Positions 56,178 to 64,000 of a stretch of 64,000 nucleotides of DNA are shown in pieces. How positions within the stretch are numbered: the first letter of the stretch is position 1; each line of letters starts with the position of its first letter. The DNA is taken from contig JAREIK010002271.1 of the NCBI GenBank assembly GCA_029783825.1, positions 796,017 through 860,016 on the forward strand, read 5' to 3'. This stretch comes from Sapria himalayana (Eukaryota > Streptophyta > Magnoliopsida > Malpighiales > Rafflesiaceae). Under the pieces are notes generated by a model. It saw nothing but the letters and a program-made list of their open reading frames with translations, was not told where the DNA came from and did no database searches. A program made the position numbers and the translations under genes.

Positions 56178-57185
56178 ATGCGTATACTGAAGTGGACAAA
56201 GGATTTCACTCCTCTTGAAGAGGTGCTTATAGCTCCGGTATGGTTTACATTGCCTTTTCTACCACTCCACTTCTTCTCTGAGACCTCTCTTTATGCAATC
56301 TCATCGTGTTTGGGTAAGCCCATGTTACGAGATGAAGCCACAAGAACCATGTCAAGACCGAACAAAGCACGCATTTGTGTAGAGCTAAACCTCTTAACTA
56401 AACCGCCTGAAAAAATATGGATAGGTAGTGGTGAAGGGGAACAGGCCGAGGGGTTTTGGCAAACTGTGATTCCCGAAAGCCTTCCTCCCTACTGTTAAAA
56501 ATGTAAGAGGCTAGGGCATGAAAATTCCTCGTGCAAGGTGGGGAAAGAAGAACATAACAACGGGCAGCAGCACGAAGGAGGAGGCGGGAATGTGATGCAT
56601 TGGGTAAGGAAAGAGGAGGCTTCATTTCACAAACAAAACCAGCCGAAGGGAGATTTGCACTCAAGCATCCCTCCAGATAATCCAAATATTATTCAATAAG
56701 AAGGACCCCTGAGAGAGACTAACTCGGGGATAGAAAATGATGTTAGTTTAATAAAAGAATGGGAGAAGGTAAAATATAAGAGAAAACATAAAAAAACATC
56801 TAAAACAAGAATTGTATTGAAAGAAAAACTCGAGGATTATGCATGGATTGATGAAGATCTTCTGGATTTTCCTGAAGATGAATCGGTAATTTTTAGTTGC
56901 CCTTCAAGCCATAAGGATGATGTATCCCAAGATGATGCGGAGTTTAAAGTAAAGGATGATATACATATTTATAATGAAGATTGGGGTTATCTTTCAAGAA
57001 CCCAATCCATGGAGGCCCTAAAGCAAATGGCTATGGTGCTCGGAAAACAGGTAAAATATAAGGAGATTAGGTATGAAATTCCTCACACTCCTAAAACAGC
57101 AAGAAATACGAAAAAATATGCTAACATGTCATATGAATCTAAGTGTACAACTCGAGCCCAAGCTAAACTAGTTTTTAATGGATAG
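56178..57185 (+). pseudogene. LINE ORF1 (nucleic-acid-binding protein), partial
   Basis: It begins within a DUF4283-like domain (ILKWTKDFTPLEEVLIAPVW, LNLLTKPPEKIWIG) whose first part is missing. A CCHC knuckle at about 56490-56540 reads C-stop-K-C-K-R-L-G-H-x4-C: a TAA replaces the residue after the first cysteine. Another stop (TAA at 56697-56699) follows. The C-terminal part (56817-57185) is charged and ends FNG just before the stop. ORF1 proteins bind the LINE RNA in the ribonucleoprotein. The ORF1 stop overlaps the ORF2 start: ATGGATAG at 57178-57185 holds both. Confidence 0.85.
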
Positions 57186-58099
57186 ATGTCTATATTGGAA
57201 TGTTAGGGGAATAGCCAATAGCCCCACAATAAATAGATTAAGACTTTTAATTAAAGAACATAAAATCTCACTATTGATTATTGCAGTACCAATGGTCCTG
57301 CAAGCTCAACTAAATAAATATAGAGTAATTTTAGGATTTAATAAAGCTTATGCTAATCTAAATAGTAAACTTTGGATTTTATGGCAAAGTAAATTAAATA
57401 TTGAAATATTAAAAGATACTGAACAAATAGTACATTTCAAATTAGATAAGAGCACAGATCAAATAATCTCAGCAGTTTATGCAAAAAATGATAAACAATC
57501 TAGGCTGGCATTATGGGAAGAAATAAAAGATATAGCAAGTAGAAATTTACCTTGGATAATAGGAGGCGACTTTAATATAATTAGAAGCCCTCAAGAAAAG
57601 AAGGGTGGTAAATCACCAGACAAGGTAGCCATGAAACAATTTAATGACATAATAGCCATTACCAATCTAATGGAAATAGAGTTTAATGGTTCGAAATATA
57701 CCTGGTGTAATAATTGGAAAAAAAGAGGAGTCATCTGGGCTCGTTTGGATAGGATTATGTGTAACACAAAGTGGGTCACCACAAGGGACTACGGGGCTTA
57801 GACACCTAAACAGAACTTGCTTTGACCATAGCCCACTACTTATCACGATTCAAAAAAATCAGGGTAATACATCCAATTTTAAATTTCAAAATATGTGGGT
57901 AAAGCATGAGAGCTTTGCAGGAATTGTTAGAGAATCTTGGGAAGAGCCAGCAGAGGGTAAACCGATGCAAGTTCTATCAAGCAAACTTCTGAGGCTAAAA
58001 GCTTGTTTGAAAACATGGAATAAAGAGGTTTTTGGGAAATTAAATCAGGAGCTAAAAAAAACTAGAAGAAAAAGTAGCCAAGTTGGAGCAAGATTTTGA
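57178..58099 (+). pseudogene. LINE ORF2 endonuclease domain, frameshifted
   Basis: The frame from 57178 holds the APE-like endonuclease: LYWNVRG with the N-terminal asparagine, then LLIIAVPMV where the catalytic glutamate expected before P-M has become valine, IIGGDFNII with aspartate and asparagine, GSKYTWCNN and LDRIMCN. A stop in this frame at about 57799, with a frameshift nearby, moves the reading to another frame (to 58099). That frame continues with FDHSPLL, normally S-D-H, and a helical linker. The enzyme would nick the target DNA; the lost glutamate should abolish that. Confidence 0.88.
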
Positions 58100-60602
58100 C
58101 TCCACAAATAATAATGAAACTAGAATAGAATTAAGTAAGGCTAAAGGAGAACTGAGATTGAAACTACACATGGAAGAAATTTACTGGAAACAACGAGCAA
58201 AAATAAAATGGTTAAAAGATGGGGATCGTAATACCAAATTTTTTTATAGTATGTCTAAAATAAAATCTCAAAAAAATAAAATTAAAGGTCTAATAAACGA
58301 AGAAGGAGAATGGGTAGAAAATGAAAAGGAAATAGGAGCTCTTTTTAAAAAATTCTTTGAAAATCAATTATGTAGTCAGTCAAGTAGGACAGATAACTCT
58401 CTAATGCAAGTGATTAGGGTGACCATTACGGAAGTTCAAAATCAATCAATGGAATTGGTCCCAGGAGAACCAGAAGTTAAAGAGGCTGTGTTTAGTATGG
58501 ATAAAGATAGTGCAGCAGGACCTGATGGTTGGAACAATTATTTCTTTCAGGTAAACTGGGATACGATTAAAACTGAGCTAGTTCCTGCAATTGCAAGTTT
58601 TTTTGTAGGTGCGGAAATCCCAAAAGCATGGGAAAAATCTTTTATAGTATTAATTCCAAAAAAAGAATCACCACAGAAATGTGAGGATTATAGACCAATA
58701 AGTTTATGTAATGCTATTTATAAAATATTGGCAAAAATATTACAAAATAGGCTGAGCTTAATTTCACCTTCAATAATATCTCAGGAACAAACGGGTTTTG
58801 TTAAAAATAGATTAATGATATAAAATATAAAGCTTGCATCTGAAATGATGAAAGAGATAGGAAGTAAGTCTAAAGGAAAAAACTTAGTGGTTAAGTTAGA
58901 TCTATCGAAAGCCTTTGATAGAGTAGAATGGGATACCCTTTGCTTTGTGTTAAGGAGGTTCGGCTTTTCAGAGCTAACCATAGATCTAATATTTAGATGT
59001 ATATCAAGCAATTGGGTAAGAGTCCTAGTAAATGGTAAGTTAAGTGAGGAACTTAAACCAAATAAAAGTTTAAGGCAAGGGGATCCGCTATCCCCTCTTC
59101 TTTTCGATATCTATCTAGAATTGCTAATACGTAACTTGAATAAGAAAATATCCGAAGGTAAAATATTGTCATTCAGACAACCAAGGAATACACCCAGAAT
59201 AGGTTGTTTAGCTTATGCAGATGACCTTATAATATTTACAAATGCTAGCATAAAGTCTTTAATGAATCTTATGCATCTTCTCCAAATTTTTGAAAAAGAG
59301 ACAGGTCAAATGGTTAATAAAAGCAAATGTCAGTTCATGCTTGCTAAAAATGCAAAATTAAAGTTAGTAGATAAAATAAAAAGGATTACGGGATTTGCAG
59401 AAATAAAAGGGGCATTAATGTATTTAGGTTGTCCGATATGTGAGGGGAGGTTGAAAGAAGAATATCTAAGTTATTTTCAGGACAAACAAAGAAAGAAAAT
59501 AGCAGGATGGAAAGAAGAGTTACTGGGTTTTGGGGGAAGAATAACACTGCTGTCACATGTATTACAAAGCACGCTTACGCACATATTATCAGTGATACAC
59601 CCCCTTAAGAAATTTATTAAAAAACTCGAATCGGAAATGGTCAACTTCTTATGGGGTAAAAAACAAGGAAAAAATAAACTACATTGGAAGGACTGGAAAA
59701 GTATCTGTTATCCGAAAGAGGAAGCAGGATTAGGACTAATGAGCCTCCAGGACTCGGCAGCTGCCTGGGACTGTAAAAGCTGGTGGAGACTTAAAGAAAG
59801 TGATAGTCTGTGGGCAAAATATATGCGGGCAAGATATTTAGATAACAAGAATAAGACCACTAAGAAAGTCTCGAACAGTTGGAAGTCAATGGAAAAACAA
59901 AAAGAAATAGTGGACTCACACTCTATAAAAAAGAGGAGCGGCTGGAAATGGATGTTAACACCACAAGGAAACTTTTCCCTCAAGTCGGCAAAAGACTTGG
60001 TCAGAAAGAAAAAACCGGCTCAAACTCTATTTAAATGGGTATGGCAAGAAAACATACCGCAAAAAATGTGCTCCTTCACATGGAAGGCTTTAATGAATGC
60101 TATACCGGTAGATAGAAATGTACAAAAGAAAGGTATAAACATCGCTTCAAGATGTGAATGCTGTTTACAAGTGGTTGAAACTACCGATCATTTGCTTTCT
60201 AATGGTCCCATTGCAGCAGAAATATGGAAAGAAATGGAAGGGGAAAAAAGAATATGTAAAATGGATGATGGATTAATAGATAAAGTTAAAAAATGGGAAA
60301 AGGAGAAAACGAAAAGTCCCACCAGGAAATGGCTCAACCAAAAACTGCCGCATCTAATTATTTGGTGTATATGGAAATCTCGAAACAAAAGTAAATTTGA
60401 AAATATAAGGATGAATTTAACAGAAATTATAAAAGATATTAGAAAGGAGATATGTAATATATCACTAATAAAACCGATAGTTATTCAGGAAATGAAACAA
60501 GAAAAGAAGCCTGAGAAAGAATGTGATCTCACATCTCACATACAAAGTTTTAAATCAGCAAAGGGCGAAATGCATACAGTGGAATGCTCCGCCGGTTGGT
60601 AA
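58083..60602 (+). pseudogene. LINE ORF2 reverse transcriptase and zf-RVT domain, nearly intact
   Basis: After a second frameshift near 58085 one frame runs to 60602, broken only by a TAA at 58821-58823. Reverse-transcriptase blocks are clear: AAGPDGWNNYFFQ, KSFIVLIPKKE, DYRPISLCNAIYKI, VVKLDLSKAFDRVEW, LRQGDPLSPLLFDIYLELL and the catalytic YADD at 59214-59225. The thumb region and a zf-RVT domain follow (FKWVWQENIPQKMCSFTWKA, CECCLQ, TTDHLL at about 60030-60200). All three catalytic aspartates appear present. It copies the LINE RNA at the nick. Confidence 0.93.
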
Positions 60603-61095
60603 ACTCTCACTGGATACGGATGGGAGTTTTAGCAGGGACACTGGAATAGCAGGAGGAGGCGGGGTAATAAGAGATCATACAGGGACAGTATAGAGAGCTT
60701 TCACCAGATCTAGTAGAGCCTCTTCGGCGTTAGAATCTGAAATCGGAGCATTAAAATCAGGTTTAGAGATATGCAAGCAGCTTAACTTTAAAAACATTGA
60801 AGTACAGGTAGACTCAAAATTACTAGTTGATACAGTAATCAATAAGAAAATATTATGGAGGAATGAAGAGGAACTAGAAGCAATTCTTGGTCTTATGGAC
60901 GAACTGAAGGCCTCAATAATACATATATACAGAGAAGCGAATTATCTAGCGGATAATCTGTCAAAAATAGGTACCACCAAAGGAGATACAGAATTTAATG
61001 AGAAGCTCATGCCAAATAAATTAAAGGGAATAGCATGTTTAGATAAAATGAGATTTTTTTATTTTAGAATAAATAAACAAACCATGAAGATATAA
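60575..61095 (+). pseudogene. LINE RNase H domain (first copy)
   Basis: In a different frame from the reverse transcriptase it reads WNAPPVGKLSLDTDGSFSRD with the first catalytic aspartate (near 60619), then GGGGVIRDHTGTV, ALESEIGALKSGLEI with the glutamate, VQVDSKLLVDTV with the second aspartate, and IYREANYLADNLSKI. One TAG at 60691-60693 interrupts it. The frame change from 60602 suggests a frameshift near 60580. Plant-type RNase H after the zf-RVT is known in some plant L1 lineages. Confidence 0.9.
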
Positions 61096-61336
61096 CAAAG
61101 CCTCAACTTTCTGATGGATTGGGCGGGAACAATAAGTTTTTTAAAATATGTATCTTGACTATTGCTAATATAATATAATAATATCCATTCTGATTTTTAC
61201 GCTGCTATATAAACTCTGTTATATAAAAAGTTGTATAAAGCCTATAATAGTTATAAATAAGAATATAGATGAGTATGCAGATAAGTCATGGGACTTTAAT
61301 ATTAATATAATTAAGCAGCAAAGGATAAAAAGCATA

Positions 61337-61911
61337 ACCTGGAATAGACCTCCAGCAGGAAGCTATCATTTAACACGGATGGCAGTTTTAAGTGGGTAGA
61401 GTCCAGGGTAGGGAAATTTCTGTCTTTGCAGGGAAGATATCCAACAAGGCCAAAATTAAAGCAATCAGCAAAAGGGAGGTAAAGGGGTAAGGTATGTGGG
61501 TATACTGGATTTATGTTATTGGTTTTGGTGGTTTTTTTTCTGTTTTTTTTAGCAGCTTAAGGCATCAAATAGGAATGGGCAGAAACCAGCAGCTAGGACT
61601 TGTATTGGAGATTTATAAATGGTCAAGAGCTAAACAGCCATAAAAATAGTAAATGGAGCCATCAAAATAGTAAATGGAGGCAGGCAATAGCTGTAAGTGG
61701 AGGTAGGCAACAGCAGCAACAGGGAAGTGGTTTGCGTGAATAGGACTATGTTGTTCTTCTTCTTGTTTTGTTAAACAGAAGCAAAGTGGAGGAAGACAAT
61801 AATAGAGTGATAAAAAGATGGTTGCTGGATGTTTATATACAGAGAAGTGAATACACTAGCTGATAATCTAGCAAAAGAAGTTTCAAATCACCTGGATATC
61901 TCTTCCTAACA
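61337..61911 (+). pseudogene. Second RNase H remnant in the same LINE
   Basis: The start TWNRPPAG and then FNTDGSFKWVESRVGKF (in a shifted frame) repeat the beginning of the first RNase H. The end, FIYREVNTLADNLAKEVSNH (61850-61905), repeats its last motif. The middle is missing or unrecognisable. A LINE normally has one RNase H, so this is a duplicated or recombined 3' module. Confidence 0.75.
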
Positions 61912-61920
61912 TTTGGTAAA

Positions 61921-62775
61921 GGTATGAAAGGCTGAATTTCTTCCTGGTCCTGAAGGAAGATTGTATAAGGATAGGCCTATACCTTCACACTAATTGACAA
62001 CCCAGTAGGGTAAGATAGAGAATACATTTTTAATTCTACTGCATATCCTCACTCAAGACAGGTATGGTAGGTTTGTCATCCTGTTATATTGTGGTTTAGA
62101 TGTGCTAATTTTCAGGTACATCTACCGGCTCAAATGGTTCCTTAGTTTCTCCTTGTGGTAAGGTTAACTATGCCTCGACTATGCCCATCCATATGAATTT
62201 TCTGCAGATATAAAGACAACTACCAATGGGCCAATTTAAGGCCTATAAAGAGGGAATTGTGCTGACTTGAACAGCTTTATTGCCTGTAAAAATCAGTCTT
62301 CAATAGTTGTTCTGAGTCAAGAAAATAAGTGTCTATCCCTGTTGTATTGTGGTTTAGATGTGCTAATTTTCAGGTACATCTACCGGCTCAAATGGCCCCT
62401 TAGTTTCTACTTGTGGTAAGGTTAATTATGCCTCGGCTATGCCCATTCATATGAATTTTATGCAGATATAAAGACAACTACCAATGGGCTAATTTAAGGC
62501 CTATAAAATGAAGGATTTGTGCTGACTTGAACTGCTTTATTTCTATCTTCATTTGCCTATAAAAATCAGTCTTCAATAGTTGTTTTGAGTCAAGCAAACA
62601 AGTGTCTATCCCTGTTTATATGTCAAGTTTTTAGTTCTGATTAAGCGCCAAAGGTTTCCACTCCATGGAAGGAAGCTACTAAAAGAACGTAAAGACATGA
62701 AAGGCTAAAACTCTTCCTGGTCCCGAAGGAAGATTGTATAAAGATAGGCCAATACCTCCACACTAATTGACAGCC
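61921..62775 (+). repeat. Nested direct repeats in the LINE 3' region
   Basis: A 258-bp unit starts at about 62082 and again at about 62340 (GTGGTTTAGATGTGCTAATT at 62091 and 62349), with few differences. It lies between two copies of another block: GAAGGAAGATTGTATAAGGA (61950-61970) and a copy near 62725, each followed by CACACTAATTGACA. The module looks like a segmental duplication containing a tandem duplication. Confidence 0.88.
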
Positions 62776-63109
62776 TAGTAGGCGCCAAAGGATCCCACTC
62801 CAAGTAAGGCTCGAAGAAAAGGAAAAGCTAAAAGAGCTGGAGGATTTAATAAACTTATCTCAGGGGATGATGTAGATGTGAAATCTCACATATATCCATA
62901 TTCAGAACCTCACAAGTTAAAAGAAGGTAGCTTCTCTCAGGAAAAGCTAAAAGGTCTGAGGATTAAGTGTCAAGCTTCAAGTACGGAACCTCACATATGC
63001 CCAAATTCCAGCAGTTTCAAATCTATAGCTTTTAGATCATTTTAAATTGTTACTTGTTCTTTGTTTTTTGTTTTGTTTTGAAATGGATGTAAAAGGGATA
63101 AGGGTAGAT

Positions 63110-63190
63110 GTAGGTTGTAAAAACGGTATTCCTCCGCCAAAAGAGAGGGCTCTAATAATAATAAAACAAATTTTTTTTTTAAAAAAAAAA
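63110..63190 (+). other. Conserved LINE 3' end and poly-A
   Basis: TAGGTTGTAAAAACGGTATT, CCTCCGCCAAAAGAGAG and TAATAATAATAAAAC end in a T run followed by A10 at 63181-63190. The same end, on the other strand, closes the truncated copy at 21973-22256. This is the likely recognition region for the reverse transcriptase; that role is inferred from conservation. Confidence 0.82.
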
Positions 63191-64000
63191 GAGAATAAGA
63201 AGTAGAAAAATAAGAAGAAAAAGAAAGATAAAAAAAGGAGAAGGATAAGAAGGAGAAGAAGGAGAAGAAGAATGAGAATAATAGGGAGAAGAAGAATGAA
63301 GAGGAGGAGGAGAAGAATAGAAGAAGAGTGGAAGATTTAGAAGATGAAGGAGAATTATATGCAAAAAAAAAGAAAAAGAAGAATAAAACAAAGAAGAAGG
63401 AGAAGAAGGAAAATTAAAAAAAAAAGAAAAATGAGAAAAAGAATGAGTATAAGAAATAGAAGAATAAGGAGAATAAGAAAGAAAAGAAGAAGGAGAAGAA
63501 GAAGTAGGAGAAGAAGATGGAGAAAAAGACGGAGAAAAAGAAGGAGAAGAAGGAGATGAAGAAGGAGAAGAAGAAGGAGAAGAAGAAGGAGAAGAAGAAG
63601 GAGAAGAATAAGAAGATGAAAGATAAGAAGGAGAAGAATAAGGAGATGAAGGATAAGAAGAAGGATAAAAAAGGAGAAGATGGAGAAGAAAAAAGAGAAG
63701 GAGGAGGAGATGGAGAATATAAATGAGAAGAAGAAGCAAAAAATTAAGGATAATAAGAAGGAAAAGAAGAAGGACAATAAGGAGGAGAAGAAAAAAGAAA
63801 AGAAGAAGGAGAAGAAGAAAGAGAAAAAGAAGGCGAAGAATAAGGATGATAAGAAGGAGAAGTAGAAGGAGAAGAAGGAGTATAAGAAGGGGAAGAAGAT
63901 GGAAAAGAAGAAGGAGTAGAAGAAGAAGAAGAAGAAGTAGATAGAAATGAAGAAAGAGAAAATGAATGATTTTGAAAAGGATAAAAAAAGTAGAAGAAGA
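63191..64000. repeat. GAA-type purine tract, right part (at least 0.81 kb)
   Basis: It begins with the right copy of the LINE target duplication (63191-63207) and continues in the same A/G words as the left part to the window edge. Before the LINE landed the tract was at least about 3.55 kb. Charged and Ser/Leu-rich open frames here are artefacts. Confidence 0.96.

Larger units (their letters stand above)
56073..63190 (+). mobile_element. L1-type LINE with RNase H, 7.1 kb, 5'-truncated
   Basis: It is flanked by a perfect 17-bp duplication and ends in a poly-A, so it arose by target-primed reverse transcription. In order: part of ORF1, ORF2 endonuclease, reverse transcriptase with an intact YADD, a zf-RVT domain, RNase H, a second RNase H remnant, and a repeat-rich 3' region. 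ORF1 lacks its N-terminal part, so the copy is 5'-truncated. The perfect duplication and few lesions suggest it is among the youngest insertions here, but frameshifts and stops make it inactive. Confidence 0.95.

Noticed and set aside
54715..56199. Long minus-strand open frame of about 494 codons rich in Ser, Leu and Phe
   Set aside because: It is the complement of the GAA-type purine tract; such tracts have few stops in several frames. It runs into the LINE and has no domain.

Overview
The window looks like a nuclear segment of a flowering plant, possibly from a large, repeat-rich genome. I base this on Ty1/copia, hAT, pogo, PIF/Harbinger and plant-type L1 (LINE) elements with plant-style sequence, and on two exons that read as the plant exocyst subunit EXO84C. 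I cannot name the species. The background is very AT-rich. Most coding traces are decayed, and many of the disabling changes look like C-to-T (or G-to-A) transitions, as expected for old methylated transposons.

The only host gene I can support is EXO84C-like, on the minus strand. The first coding exon is at 52210-52305 and the second at 37661-37755. They are separated by an intron of about 14.45 kb filled with transposons. Later exons were not found; if the gene continues, everything below 37661 is intron 2 or beyond. Just upstream of the start codon lies a 453-bp heptamer minisatellite (52512-52964). Farther upstream is a multi-kilobase GAA-type purine tract (53310-56072 and 63191-64000), split by a 7.1-kb LINE with a perfect 17-bp target duplication.

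Layout: 1-4732 AT-rich DNA with a hairpin minisatellite and GC-rich hAT-like repeats; 4733-13595 a copia element (minus) with LTRs, primer site and target duplication, carrying a nested pair of hAT elements (6645-10982 and, inside it, 6988-10946 with a transposase pseudogene); 15185-17530 a copia relic (plus); 18027-19160 LTR-like repeats; 20040-21200 a copia relic holding a hAT element; 21309-23462 a pogo/Tigger element holding a short 5'-truncated copy of the same LINE family; 23470-28660 a copia element holding a PIF/Harbinger MITE and a 205-bp hAT-type MITE; 28750-32720 further copia relics; 33428-33930 an LTR-like repeat; 37988-43400 a copia element (plus) with two inserted DNA elements; 44904-45392 and 47556-48338 GC-rich hAT-like elements, the second with the other 205-bp MITE nested inside; 48540-51740 a copia relic; then the gene start, the minisatellite, the purine tract and the LINE.

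The value of the window is its datable nesting: many insertions keep readable target-site duplications. I found no evidence of a new defence, metabolic or RNA system.
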